This document shows positions 18,080 to 26,949 of a stretch of 61,087 nt of DNA, piece after piece. Each line of letters begins with the position of its first letter. Position 1 is the first letter of the stretch. The DNA comes from Ignavibacteriota bacterium. Its GTDB lineage: Bacteria > Bacteroidota > Ignavibacteria > UBA10030. The DNA lies in NCBI GenBank assembly GCA_003170475.1, contig PMZI01000050.1:1-61087 (forward strand). The letters are read 5' to 3'. The translations under genes and the position numbers were made by a program. A model generated the notes under the pieces. That model was not told the DNA's origin. It saw only the letters and a program-made list of their open reading frames with translations, and made no database searches.

Positions 18080-19477
18080 TCACAATCCAAGAACATCCCT
18101 CACTCCGGTTCGAAGTGCGAACCAATCATATTGGAAGAACGGGTCATCCCGTAGTTGCAGATAATTCACAGCGCCGATCTTCATTGATCCCGGCACATTG
18201 TTTTTGCGGATCGTGAGGACATTGGCAATGAACGAAGTGATGGCGTTGGACAATCCCTTTTCGCTTCCGGTCTCCTTGTCAATCGCGCCAAGCGTCAGGT
18301 CTCGGTAAACACCCTGTACGGTGCCGCTGGCGAGCCCTGAGACGACACTGATCTCGTATGTTGCCTTTTCAAGGACACCCGACTTGATACGGACATGATC
18401 GGATACTTCAAGAAATGAATTGAGCGCACTGAGATTCATTCCACTCAGGGAGCCCGAGTATCGGAATGAGCACTCCTTCGATGCGACAGGAATCGTTATG
18501 TTCAGCTTCATCATACCGGCCTTCACAAACTTTGTTTGTGCGTGGATAACAACTGCGGATCCACGAGGGCCATGATTAGCAATTCCTTCCGCCAACACCT
18601 GCATGCTATCAAACGTCACAACGGCCGGCTTTGCGCCCACTGCAAACCTCTCAGCGTACTGCAGCCGTCCGTCTATGATGCTCAGGCGATCGACCTGCAG
18701 GTTTCCTTTTATGGAAGAAAGAATCTCGTTTGGCATAAGGAGACCGGAAGTATCTCTGCTGTCGGGCTTGTCCTGGTTCAGCAGAATGTCGAGGGACGCA
18801 CCGTCGATTTGAACGGAGCGGGCACGGTAGTTCTTCCCGTGCAGCAATTCGAGACATGCCAATCCCATGACCCTGGCCTGCGGGACAAGGAGGCGCAACC
18901 GGTTATTTCTGAATTTGCTTCGTGCAAAGAACTGTTCATCATCGCCCAGAGGTTGAAGCTTCACGGCTTCAACGACCACCTCGGAATCCCGCGCGGATAC
19001 ACTCAGTCGTTTGAACCGAAGTTCATAGTGCGACGGCGGGAAGGTCAGCACAACATCATGTGCAATCACGACCGACTTGACAAAGTCACCGGGTGCAAGA
19101 CTCCCTCCCCAGAGAAGGTGCATCCAGCTGATCCCGCTTACAGAGAACGAACCCACATTGCTTGAGAGTGTACTATCGGCTGAACGCACCTCACCGCCCT
19201 CAAATCCAAAGCGATTCTGGAAAACGCTGTAGTTCATTGCAGAGAGGCGAATCGAGTACGCGGGATACGCCTCAGCAAGAGCCTTTGTAATTTGGGGTTT
19301 GATGAACCAGTTTACCAGAGGATCAGGGAACAGCACACAGACAAGGAAAAGTGCTCCGGCGACAAAGCCCGCATACGCCGCTATCTTCAGCGGCGATCGT
19401 TTTCGTCGGTTCGTCGGTGGATGCTCATTGTTCATATCTTCCGTCACTCTGCTTTCTCTCTTACGATCGCAATGCAT
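18080..19477 (-). CDS. AsmA/DUF748-like membrane-anchored periplasmic protein
   Basis: 465 residues from the ATG at 19477 (GGAA 6 nt upstream). Starts at 19447 (GTG) and 19435 (ATG) are alternatives; all remove a non-protein-like N-terminal extension that would run into the LysE gene. One membrane helix at ~30-55 (IAAYAGFVAGALFLVCVL) is followed by a long beta-rich region with repeated DxxSxxDGRLxY-type strands (LSIIDGRLQYAERF, LDILLNQDKP), as in AsmA-like lipid-transfer proteins. Such proteins bridge the periplasm or affect outer-membrane lipid balance. Next to lipid-related genes, that role is sensible but inferred. Confidence 0.65.
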   Translation of the reverse strand: MHCDRKRESRVTEDMNNEHPPTNRRKRSPLKIAAYAGFVAGALFLVCVLFPDPLVNWFIKPQITKALAEAYPAYSIRLSAMNYSVFQNRFGFEGGEVRSADSTLSSNVGSFSVSGISWMHLLWGGSLAPGDFVKSVVIAHDVVLTFPPSHYELRFKRLSVSARDSEVVVEAVKLQPLGDDEQFFARSKFRNNRLRLLVPQARVMGLACLELLHGKNYRARSVQIDGASLDILLNQDKPDSRDTSGLLMPNEILSSIKGNLQVDRLSIIDGRLQYAERFAVGAKPAVVTFDSMQVLAEGIANHGPRGSAVVIHAQTKFVKAGMMKLNITIPVASKECSFRYSGSLSGMNLSALNSFLEVSDHVRIKSGVLEKATYEISVVSGLASGTVQGVYRDLTLGAIDKETGSEKGLSNAITSFIANVLTIRKNNVPGSMKIGAVNYLQLRDDPFFQYDWFALRTGVRDVLGL

Positions 19478-19521
19478 GTTCTTTTCCGAAGAACTTGGAG
19501 AAAGAACCCGGACTGCAAAAA

Positions 19522-20133
19522 TCAAATCAAACTCACGAAGGCAGCAAGCCCAGATAACACGATCAATGCGCCTGAAATCCTGTTGACCCATCTGAGCCCG
19601 CCTGCGTCCAGCTTCTTTCTGAAGAGGGTGACAACCCAACCAAGAGTCAGAAACCAAAGAGCCGAACCTGAAAATACTCCGATAACAAGTATACACGCTG
19701 AAATGAAAAAAAGCTCATGTCCCAACCCAAAAGCAGCGAACACGGCAACAAAAGCAAAGATGGTCAATGGATTGGTAAGTGCGAGGAAGAAGGCGGAAAC
19801 GTACGATCCCCAAAATCCCTTTTTGTCGAACGGGACGATGGCATCCTTGCGCTTGGCACGAAACGTCCTTATTCCAAGGAACACGAGCAGTCCCCCTCCA
19901 GCCAGACTCAGCCAAAAATGCTGACCGGCGATCAAATTCGAGACGAACGTGAGACCGAACGCAGCCAACCCGCCGTACAGCGAATCTGCGGTCGCCGCCC
20001 CAAAGCCGATGATCAAGCCGCGCGAGTGTCCCTCAGCCAGTGTCTTGCGAATGCACATGATTCCTATCGGGCCGATGGGCACCGCCATCGCAAATCCAAT
20101 AATCAGCCCCTTGAGGAAAAAAATCGGTTCCAT
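19522..20133 (-). CDS. LysE-family exporter
   Basis: 203 residues from the ATG at 20133 (GGAAC upstream); a GTG at 20172 just after the previous stop codon is possible. Six hydrophobic helices. The N-terminus MEPIFFLKGLIIGFAMAVPI-GPIG contains the PxGP turn of the LysE/RhtB superfamily, and ALTNPLTIFAF is the second conserved NP motif. These are small secondary exporters of amino acids or related solutes. It lies 45 nt after the PAP2 gene and is likely cotranscribed with it. Substrate not deducible. Confidence 0.88.
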   Translation of the reverse strand: MEPIFFLKGLIIGFAMAVPIGPIGIMCIRKTLAEGHSRGLIIGFGAATADSLYGGLAAFGLTFVSNLIAGQHFWLSLAGGGLLVFLGIRTFRAKRKDAIVPFDKKGFWGSYVSAFFLALTNPLTIFAFVAVFAAFGLGHELFFISACILVIGVFSGSALWFLTLGWVVTLFRKKLDAGGLRWVNRISGALIVLSGLAAFVSLI

Positions 20134-20178
20134 ACTAGAATGTTCCGATTCAAATTGAGTTACACGATTCACACATTT

Positions 20179-21039
20179 CTATTTCAAAAACTCCGGTTGC
20201 CATTTCATCGTTATCCCTGTGGCTTCGGATGAAGAATACAATCCGAATGAGATGTTTTTGTCCTGGAAACGATGCAGTTCGGGAATAAGTATGCCGCACA
20301 GCGCCCCTACTCCGATGCCAACCATGATATCGGAAGGAAAATGCTGGAGCGCTCTCACTCTAAAATATCCCAAAATAAGAGGAGGAATGGTCGCGGCTCC
20401 ATACAAAAGATACTTGTTGTCCCCTATTTCAGGATGGTAATCACTGTAGACTTTCACCAAAAAGAACGTGGAAGCCGCGACAACGGCGACATGGCCGCTG
20501 TAAAACGAATTCCGGTTATTGCCTGTTTGTCTCTGGGCATTCGTAAGTTGATCATAGTAAGCCGCTGGACGGATTCTGTTTTGGAACGTAGGCCCGAGAG
20601 GACTCCATTCATAAATATTCGGTGTGATAGACATGGTTTCCATATACATGAGGAGCACGTCAGACCAATCCTGCCTGATCCGTTTATCAAACAGAAGCAA
20701 AACCGGAAGAACGACACTCGTCGCAACGGTGTAATCTGAATAATTGGCGAAGGAATTGAAGTTGGAGACGTCTTGCCTCAACGCCCAGCTATCGATACCG
20801 TTGATAATACCTCTGTTCAACGCCTGTAGTTCCAAAAGAGATACCTCTTCTTTGCCCAACACCCTTGTCACACCCAGGTAATTTGTCGTTAATCCAACGC
20901 CGATGATAGTCCCTGTCACCCAATAATTGATGTGATAGGGATGAAACGAAGAATCATTTGCAGGCTGGGGATACGCGAGTTGGGCTACACAGATGCCCAG
21001 GAGAGCAAGGATGACGAATTTGCGCCGATAAGTTTTCAT
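20179..21039 (-). CDS. PAP2-family phosphatase (divergent fourth copy)
   Basis: 286 residues with an N-terminal signal/anchor (1-24) and several hydrophobic helices. The three PAP2 motifs are present: NRIRPAAYY (Arg-Pro of motif 1), NSFYSGH (motif 2 with the SGH histidine) and FRVRALQHFPSD (motif 3, His and Asp kept; the residue before Arg is Phe instead of Ser). PAP2 enzymes remove phosphate from lipid pyrophosphates and phosphatidates on the outer face of the membrane. It differs clearly from the three tandem copies at 24046-26842. It probably forms a unit with the LysE gene. Confidence 0.88.
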   Translation of the reverse strand: MKTYRRKFVILALLGICVAQLAYPQPANDSSFHPYHINYWVTGTIIGVGLTTNYLGVTRVLGKEEVSLLELQALNRGIINGIDSWALRQDVSNFNSFANYSDYTVATSVVLPVLLLFDKRIRQDWSDVLLMYMETMSITPNIYEWSPLGPTFQNRIRPAAYYDQLTNAQRQTGNNRNSFYSGHVAVVAASTFFLVKVYSDYHPEIGDNKYLLYGAATIPPLILGYFRVRALQHFPSDIMVGIGVGALCGILIPELHRFQDKNISFGLYSSSEATGITMKWQPEFLK

Positions 21040-21135
21040 GATGCCGAACTCAAATTAGTTGAGATCCATTAGATCTTGACTAGGGCAAAGCTCGTGATGA
21101 TGTTTCTCTCGAGAGTTTCTTGAGCGTGAACCGCT

Positions 21136-22242
21136 TCACTTTTTCTTTGGCCTCGCAGGATGTATTCCTTCTTCCGACACTTCGAGAATACTCTCAGGGG
21201 ACTTTTCCGACCCGAGTAAGACCGCTATCCAAAGGGTGCTTTCATTGCTTTCAAAGGCAAACTTCAGACTCATGGTGATGGGTACGCAAAGAACCACACC
21301 GATCGGACCAAGCAGGCCACCCCAAAGCATGAGGGAGAGAAAGACAACCAACGTCGACAGTCCGAGTTCGCGCCCCATGAGCCGCGGTTCAATCATGTTT
21401 CCGAGCGTGAAACCAACGACAAGATAACCGGCAGCGGCAAGCGCGGCGGTTCCCGGGCCAAGTTGAAGGAGCGCCAGCAGCACTGCAGGGATGGCAGCCA
21501 GGATCTGACCCAGATTGGGTATGTAGTGAAGCAGAAAGGCTACGAAACCCCAGAGAATGGGAAAATCCACGCCGAGGAAGTACAACCATAATCCTATAAT
21601 TGTCCCCGCCATGAGACTGATGATGGTCTTGATGATCATGTACCGTCTGATATCATTGACGAACTTTGTGACCTGGGGAAAGTTGCGCTGAGGATCACCC
21701 AGTACAGAACGGAGCTTGATGGGGAAGCTCGAGGCCTCGAGCAAAATGAATGTCACTGTGAGCAAGACGAGGATGATATCCGAAAGCACTGAGCCCAGTC
21801 CAGCGAAGAAGCCAGCGACTATGCTGATCACCGAGCCGGGATTGAGATATTCGGCCAAGACTTTTTCGGTGACGAGCACATGCTTCGTTGCCAACAGGGA
21901 CTTCAGGGCTAACACTTGCTCGTGCATGCGGGCCTGATAGAAAGGCAAGACCTCGGAAAAGGTGTTGAGAGATGATCCTATGACTGCCGCAATCACCAAC
22001 AGAAAAGTAATCATGACTCCTACAACGATCATCACTGCTGCAAAAGAAGGAACGTGTTTCCGTTCCAAAAAGAGTACCGGTGGCGTTCCAATGAGGGCGA
22101 GAAAAATCGAGACAAGGCACAATGCAACGACCGACTGGGACAGACTGATGCCATAGATGATGATCGCGATCGACGCCGCAACGACGAGGAGGCGCGTTCC
22201 GCGAAAAGAACTGCTTGGTAAACTCAGAATTGTCTTGATCAT
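21136..22242 (-). CDS. AI-2E-family transporter
   Basis: 368 residues with about seven membrane helices in the AI-2E (TqsA/PerM) arrangement: two N-terminal pairs, a soluble insert (~95-150, FYQARMHEQVLALKSLL), and a C-terminal block with GFTLGNMIEPRLMGRELGLS, the family's most conserved segment, followed by GGLLGPIGVVLCVPI. Members export small molecules or act as Na+/H+ exchangers; the family name reflects one member only. The ATG overlaps the TGA of the upstream CDP-alcohol phosphatidyltransferase in an ATGA tetranucleotide, so the two are translationally coupled. Confidence 0.93.
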   Translation of the reverse strand: MIKTILSLPSSSFRGTRLLVVAASIAIIIYGISLSQSVVALCLVSIFLALIGTPPVLFLERKHVPSFAAVMIVVGVMITFLLVIAAVIGSSLNTFSEVLPFYQARMHEQVLALKSLLATKHVLVTEKVLAEYLNPGSVISIVAGFFAGLGSVLSDIILVLLTVTFILLEASSFPIKLRSVLGDPQRNFPQVTKFVNDIRRYMIIKTIISLMAGTIIGLWLYFLGVDFPILWGFVAFLLHYIPNLGQILAAIPAVLLALLQLGPGTAALAAAGYLVVGFTLGNMIEPRLMGRELGLSTLVVFLSLMLWGGLLGPIGVVLCVPITMSLKFAFESNESTLWIAVLLGSEKSPESILEVSEEGIHPARPKKK

Positions 22243-22841
22243 AACTTTTTCAGTTTCAAATCAGAAATCATTGCAACCGCCGAGACAAAATAGAAGATCA
22301 CAAACCAAACGAGATGTTCCTGAACGAAGAGATATCCAAGGAATGCAATCGTCGATACGGCTGAGGCAGCTAAGACGGTCGGAATGCCCGTGAAGCCCTT
22401 TTGTTTGTATGCTGTGAAATACGCCAGTCGGATTGACGCTGCGCCGACATTCATAAACCCTGCGACGAGCATGGCAATACTGTTTATCCCTACAAACCAT
22501 CCGAATACCACCGACGCAGCCACTGCCATGAAATCCGTAAAACTATCGAGGTAGACACCCAACGCTCCTCCGCCGATTGCTCTCGCCAGCCTCCCGTCAA
22601 AATAGTCCAGGAGGAATTGCGTAAGGATAAGAACGTATGCAACAACCAGAACTCCTTCGAACGAAAAATAGACCGAGAAAGAAACGCACAGAAGGCCCAC
22701 AAGAGTAAGCAGATCCGGCCAGCGTCGCGTGCGGAGTTGTTTGAACATCAAGCTCTTCCCGGGATTGGTTTCCACAACCGCAGGTTGCTCAAGCGCATTT
22801 CTGTTCTTGTCAACCTGCGGATTCAATCCATGTTCCAGCAT
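22239..22841 (-). CDS. CDP-alcohol phosphatidyltransferase
   Basis: 200 residues, six membrane helices. The catalytic signature is intact: DYFDGRLAR followed by GVYLDSFTD, giving DGx2AR, G, D and D that bind the CDP-alcohol and divalent metals. It makes a phospholipid head group (phosphatidylserine, phosphatidylglycerophosphate, or a related ester); the acceptor cannot be told from sequence alone. First gene of a coupled pair with the AI-2E transporter. Upstream sequence GGTACGGAA weakly supports the ATG at 22841. The first ~30 residues are soluble and may be an artefact if a later start (MFKQLRTRRW, residue 32) is used. Confidence 0.9.
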   Translation of the reverse strand: MLEHGLNPQVDKNRNALEQPAVVETNPGKSLMFKQLRTRRWPDLLTLVGLLCVSFSVYFSFEGVLVVAYVLILTQFLLDYFDGRLARAIGGGALGVYLDSFTDFMAVAASVVFGWFVGINSIAMLVAGFMNVGAASIRLAYFTAYKQKGFTGIPTVLAASAVSTIAFLGYLFVQEHLVWFVIFYFVSAVAMISDLKLKKL

Positions 22842-22870
22842 TTCCGTACCGATCGCATTGTGCGTGTCAG

Positions 22871-23407
22871 TTAGTTCTTATCGGATTTGTTGTTGCGCCC
22901 CTTATCTTTGCCATTGCCATTACCGTTTCCATTGCCGTTGTCATTACCATTATGTTTGCCATTGTCATGCTTCTGTTGCTTCACCCAGTTGTTGTGCTCG
23001 GGGTGATTCTTGTTGACAAAGTACTTCTCCTCGCGGCTGTCGCGGATCGACTGCTGATCGTGACGTCCTTTGAATGAGGCGTACTGAGCCCTGTACTTTT
23101 CAGCATTTCGATACGGTGTCCGCTCATTCACCACTACCTTGTAAGAGTTATACATGTCAAAACCACGATACCGTGAAGGCAACGATGATCCGCTCACCCA
23201 ACGTCCTCCAGAACTGTAGAAATACCTCTGCTGAGGAACATTGTAGTAAACATCAATGTCAGGCATGTAGTAATACTCAACATGATCATAACCAGTCGGA
23301 CCCCAGACTGGTTGACGATCTACATTGAAACCAAGACTAATACTCAACTGTGCATTCAAAGTGCTTGACAACAGCACTCCCGCAATCAAAATAAGTAGAT
23401 AGCGCAT
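22871..23407 (-). CDS. Small secreted protein with Asn/Gly/Lys-rich tail (tandem paralog 2)
   Basis: 178 residues from the ATG at 23407, which follows AAGGAG and opens a clean signal peptide, MRYLLILIAGVLLSSTLNAQ. Mature core ~25-145 contains PVWGPTGYDHVEYYYMP and VYYNVPQQRYFY, then SSLPSRYRGFDMYNSYKVVV. After HPEHNNWVK comes a low-complexity Asn/Gly/Lys tail. About 65% identical by eye to the next gene, so a recent tandem duplication; the tail distinguishes them. Family not recognised, probably periplasmic or outer-membrane associated. Confidence 0.8.
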   Translation of the reverse strand: MRYLLILIAGVLLSSTLNAQLSISLGFNVDRQPVWGPTGYDHVEYYYMPDIDVYYNVPQQRYFYSSGGRWVSGSSLPSRYRGFDMYNSYKVVVNERTPYRNAEKYRAQYASFKGRHDQQSIRDSREEKYFVNKNHPEHNNWVKQQKHDNGKHNGNDNGNGNGNGNGKDKGRNNKSDKN

Positions 23408-23477
23408 ACTGTTTCTCCTTCTGTTTTGAACGTGATCATAATGAACCCGATCCCGACTTGTCGGGATTGCGACCATT

Positions 23478-23975
23478 TCAGTTCTTTCGTTCAGGTTGGT
23501 TATCGCGATTCGTTTTTTTGCTGTTCCGCTTCTCCTGCTCTTGCTGCCGCACCCAGTTATTATGCTCGGGGTGGTATCTGTTTACGTAGTACTTTGTATC
23601 ACGGCTGTCGCGAATGACCTCCTGATCGTGGCGCCCTTTGAACTGGAGATATTGTTCTCTGTGAGCTCTATTGTGTTCATACGCCCGAGGTTCATTCACG
23701 ACCACTTTGTACGAATTATACATATCAGCACCGCGGTAGCGGGAAGGAAGCGATGCCCTGCTGATCCAGCGTCCTCGTTCATTGTAGTAATACCTCTGCT
23801 GAGGTACATTGTAGTAGACGTCCATGTCAGGCATGTAATAGTATTCGACATGATCATAACCAGTCGGACCCCAAGCCGGTTGACGATCCAGATTGAAGCC
23901 AAGATTGATACGCACCTGTGCATCAGCAGTGCTCAAGAAGAGCACTCCCAAGATCAAGACAAGTAAATAACGCAT
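23478..23975 (-). CDS. Small secreted protein (tandem paralog 1)
   Basis: 165 residues from the ATG at 23975 (AAGGAG upstream, signal peptide ending TADAQ). The core repeats its neighbour: GPTGYDHVEYYYMPDMDVYY, LPSRYRGADMYNSYKVVV, FKGRHDQEVIRDSRDTKYYV, HPEHNNWVRQQ. The C-terminus is a short charged tail (EKRNSKKTNRDNQPERKN) instead of the Asn/Gly repeat. Both paralogs have their own ribosome site and 70 nt between them, and lie next to the PAP2 array. Function unknown. Confidence 0.8.
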   Translation of the reverse strand: MRYLLVLILGVLFLSTADAQVRINLGFNLDRQPAWGPTGYDHVEYYYMPDMDVYYNVPQQRYYYNERGRWISRASLPSRYRGADMYNSYKVVVNEPRAYEHNRAHREQYLQFKGRHDQEVIRDSRDTKYYVNRYHPEHNNWVRQQEQEKRNSKKTNRDNQPERKN

Positions 23976-24045
23976 GATGGTTCTCCTTCGATAGTGAACA
24001 TGATTGTGGTTGACGTCTTTATGTTTTCTGTGCATGAGTTTTGCG

Positions 24046-24882
24046 TTAGTCCAGTGCAATGCTGATGGTCAATGGAAAGAGGGAAGATACCTGGATCCGG
24101 CGTTCCACTTGTTCATGTTGATCCACCACCCAGGTGGCAGTACAATAACCGAGTGCTGCACCGAGAAAATCATCGGATGTCCAATGACGATCTTGGTACA
24201 CTCGAGAGACGAATGTGAGTGAGGCTGGTACGTAGGCCAGTATTTTGAGCCAAGTCGGCCCGGCGTTCCTTGACAAAGCGGTGGACAAGGCGAATGCGAT
24301 GACATTGTGTCCTCCGGGCAGCGACTGATAGTCTTGTTGAAAAGAGAACGAAGAGGCTGAAAATGAATGAAACGACTTGGGTCCCTCATTCATGTACGGT
24401 TTGGCCCTGCCAATGGCGATATTCATGAGTTTGTCAACCGCTCCGGCATAGAGCAACGACTGGCCGACTTCGTAAGCTGTTTTCCTCGCCCCCCTGTCCC
24501 CTGTTATCAGGGAATAAGTGGCGAAACCGGCGAAGATCAGTACCGGCGGAGGGAGTTCTGCCCACATCCTGCCGCCTTCGATCGGAACGCTCAAGTAGTA
24601 TCTCTGATCCTTGGTTATCCAATTGCGAATTGGCTGATCGACTTGCATGAGAAGAAAGGTCCCGGCGCCAACGGCGCCGAGTTTCAGCCAATCATTCCCC
24701 TCCCATCTGATCGGTTGCGTGAAGAATTCAACGGTCTCACGTCCAAACTGGGCAAAGTTATACCTGTTCCCCCGTACCACTTCCGGTGAATCGAGATCCT
24801 GCGCGACAAGGCCGGAAACTCCATAGGGAGAAAGGACGCATATCAAAGTGAGAAGGAGTGATGGAAGAAATCTATGCCGCAT
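24046..24882 (-). CDS. PAP2-family protein, tandem copy 3 (motif 1 altered)
   Basis: 278 residues with signal peptide (ending LVAQ) and the same architecture as its two upstream neighbours: NRYNFAQFGRETVEFF, then a helical PAP2 core. Motif 2 is LPGGHN, and motif 3, SRVYQDRHWTSDD, is complete with the His and Asp. Motif 1 reads NIAIGRAKP, where the paralogs read KSAFGRARP or KSIIGRARP: both the Lys and the Arg that hold the phosphate are replaced. It may have altered specificity or reduced activity. Ends with SSLFPLTISIALD, a tail shared with the copy at 26033. Last gene of the array. Confidence 0.88.
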   Translation of the reverse strand: MRHRFLPSLLLTLICVLSPYGVSGLVAQDLDSPEVVRGNRYNFAQFGRETVEFFTQPIRWEGNDWLKLGAVGAGTFLLMQVDQPIRNWITKDQRYYLSVPIEGGRMWAELPPPVLIFAGFATYSLITGDRGARKTAYEVGQSLLYAGAVDKLMNIAIGRAKPYMNEGPKSFHSFSASSFSFQQDYQSLPGGHNVIAFALSTALSRNAGPTWLKILAYVPASLTFVSRVYQDRHWTSDDFLGAALGYCTATWVVDQHEQVERRIQVSSLFPLTISIALD

Positions 24883-24932
24883 GAGGATATCCTCTTTTTC
24901 TGTTCATTCCGTGCTGAAGCAGCGACGATGAT

Positions 24933-25154
24933 CTATTTACGCATCAAGATGAAAATGCCGGCGGCGATGGCCAGTATCCCAAGAATCGCTCCCAGGCCGT
25001 TGAAATACACAGCTGGGACAAGTGCTACGAGACCCGAGACGACGAGCCAGATGCCCAGCAGCAACATCCCTGTGTTCTTTGTGATTTCCATGGATATGTT
25101 CCTTTCGTTGTGAGTTGGTTGTGACTCTTTTTTTTCGTTTGGTGTTTCCGTCAT
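24933..25154 (-). CDS. Small two-helix membrane protein
   Basis: 73 residues from the ATG at 25154, with AAGGAG 8 nt upstream. A second start at 25091 (MEITKNTGML, 52 residues) also has AAAGGA upstream, so two forms are conceivable. The first 21 residues are polar; the remainder is two hydrophobic helices, TGMLLLGIWLVVSGLVALV and GLGAILGILAIAAGIFILM. It lies between two PAP2 genes on the same strand. Family resembles small DUF3185/DUF-type envelope peptides, but I do not recognise it with confidence. Confidence 0.65.
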   Translation of the reverse strand: MTETPNEKKESQPTHNERNISMEITKNTGMLLLGIWLVVSGLVALVPAVYFNGLGAILGILAIAAGIFILMRK

Positions 25155-25172
25155 GATTCATACTCCTTAGCT

Positions 25173-26027
25173 TCAGTTAATGACAAAACTAATACTCAAG
25201 AGAGGTGTGCTTGACGTGCTTGGATCCAGCTTATCGCCTTTCTCGTGCGTATCGACAACCCATTTGGCGACAAAGTAGCCGAGCGTCGCGCCGACGAAGT
25301 TACTCGAAACCCAGTGTTTGTCTTCATACACTCGGGAGACCGGAGTAATTGCGGCAGGCAAGTACGCCAGAATTTTCAACCATGTTGGACCGGCATTCCT
25401 GGAGAGAACAGTGGAGATAAGAAACGCAGTGGCCGTATGTCCACCGGGAAAAGAATGATAATCGTCATCAAATGTGAATGGGTGATAGCTGTCTGAACCT
25501 TCGTTCATGAATGGTCTCGCCCTGCCGAACGCGCTCTTCAATACGTAGGTAATTGCACCCGTATAGAGTGCGGCCTGTCCGATTTCATAACCGATTTTCC
25601 TCGTCGTCATATTATGCGTGATCAAAGAATGAGCAGCAAAGCCGGCAAACAGCACAATTGGGGAATAGATCTCTCCATATATTCTCCCCGCCTCAATCGG
25701 TATGCTGTTGAGATAACTTTTGTCCTGCTGAGAGAAATCTCGCACTGGTTGGTCAACAGCTTCCATAAGGACAAATGACCCCACACTCACTATCCCAAGC
25801 TTGATCCAATCGTTTCTGTCCCATTTCGACGGTTGCTTTATGAAACTCCCGGTCTCATCTCGGAACTGAGCGAAATCGTATTTGTTCTGTGCGAGAAGAG
25901 GAGATCCACAGATGATCACTACGGAGAATGACAGGAGAATCATCCGGCACGTAGTGTTCCAGCACCCTCTGCCACAGAAGAACATCTGTTTTGAGATTTT
26001 ATGCAATGTCGAGCTTGGAGTCATCAT
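25173..26027 (-). CDS. PAP2-family protein, tandem copy 2 (motif 3 Asp lost)
   Basis: 284 residues as annotated. The N-terminus is uncertain: the ATG at 26027 is used here, but starts at residue 15 or 28 would give a more regular signal peptide ending PLLAQ. Motif 1 (KSAFGRARP) is intact and motif 2 is FPGGHT. Motif 3 reads SRVYEDKHWVSSN: the His is kept but the Asp of the His-Asp relay (present as SD in both sister genes) is Ser. The copy is therefore predicted to be impaired or altered in the phosphoryl-transfer step. Starts 5 nt after the stop codon of the copy at 26033. Confidence 0.85.
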   Translation of the reverse strand: MMTPSSTLHKISKQMFFCGRGCWNTTCRMILLSFSVVIICGSPLLAQNKYDFAQFRDETGSFIKQPSKWDRNDWIKLGIVSVGSFVLMEAVDQPVRDFSQQDKSYLNSIPIEAGRIYGEIYSPIVLFAGFAAHSLITHNMTTRKIGYEIGQAALYTGAITYVLKSAFGRARPFMNEGSDSYHPFTFDDDYHSFPGGHTATAFLISTVLSRNAGPTWLKILAYLPAAITPVSRVYEDKHWVSSNFVGATLGYFVAKWVVDTHEKGDKLDPSTSSTPLLSISFVIN

Positions 26028-26032
26028 CTTGC

Positions 26033-26842
26033 CTAGTTGAGAGCTATACTGATAGTGAGCGGGAACAGCGACGACACGTGAATTCGCGATTCCTTCTGTT
26101 CATGCATATCGACGACCCAAGTGGCAACAAAATAGCCGATTGCACCGCCGAGGACGTTATCAGATGTCCAATGCCAATCTTGATACACTCGAGAGATTGG
26201 AGTGATGACAGCTGGCAAGTACACTAGTATCTTCAACCATGTTGGCTCAACATTTCTGGAAAGAACAGTGGAAATGACAAACGCAGTGGCCGTGTGTCCT
26301 CCGGGAAGAGAATGATAATCGTCACCAGTCAGGGTGAACGAATGATAAGTCGCTCTCCCTTCGTTGTCATGTGGCCGCGCTCTGCCAATAATAGATTTCA
26401 ATGTGAGCACAATGGCGCCTGTATAGAGTGAGGCTTGTCCGATTTCATAAGCGATTTTCCTCGTCGACATATCATTTGCTATCAAAGAATGCGCAGCGAA
26501 CCCGACGAAAAACACCACCGGGGAATAGAGTTCTCCATACATTCTGGCTCCCTCAATCGGTACGCTGTAGAAGTATCTTCCATTGTCTCTCAGAACTGCA
26601 TTGCGGATTGGGTTATCCGCCTGCATCGCCAAAAATGTTGCGCCGCTCATGACCCCGAGTTTGAGCCAATCAGTGCCGTCCCATTTGGTTGGTTTTATCA
26701 GGAAGTCAACTGTCTCATGACCGAATTGAGACAAATTGTATTTATTCCTATCCACGGTATCGCGTGAAGCAAGATCTTGCGCGAAGAGAGAAGATTCACA
26801 GATGAGGATTAGAAAAAGGGCCGAATGGACGATAGACTTCAT
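26033..26842 (-). CDS. PAP2-family phosphatase, tandem copy 1 (all motifs present)
   Basis: 269 residues with signal peptide (ending SLFAQ) and a GAGGAG site before the ATG. All three motifs are present: KSIIGRARP, LPGGHT and SRVYQDWHWTSDN. The serine of the usual PSGH is Gly here, as in the two sister copies. It is the first gene of a three-gene tandem PAP2 array, all with the N-terminal NKY-x-QF-x-ETxxF signature and similar helix order. Predicted to dephosphorylate lipid or isoprenoid phosphates in the envelope; substrate unknown. Confidence 0.9.
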   Translation of the reverse strand: MKSIVHSALFLILICESSLFAQDLASRDTVDRNKYNLSQFGHETVDFLIKPTKWDGTDWLKLGVMSGATFLAMQADNPIRNAVLRDNGRYFYSVPIEGARMYGELYSPVVFFVGFAAHSLIANDMSTRKIAYEIGQASLYTGAIVLTLKSIIGRARPHDNEGRATYHSFTLTGDDYHSLPGGHTATAFVISTVLSRNVEPTWLKILVYLPAVITPISRVYQDWHWTSDNVLGGAIGYFVATWVVDMHEQKESRIHVSSLFPLTISIALN

Positions 26843-26949
26843 GTTGCAAACTCCTCTCGTTATTCACTGATGATGATTGAATCCAAGCCCATATGAGTCG
26901 TCAAAGTGATACCCCTAAACAACAGCGCCGATCCGTGGCATCAATCCGT

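Noticed and set aside
18031-18216. + strand short frame between lipoprotein and AsmA-like genes
   Set aside because: Antisense to the AsmA-like C-terminus, no supporting signal.
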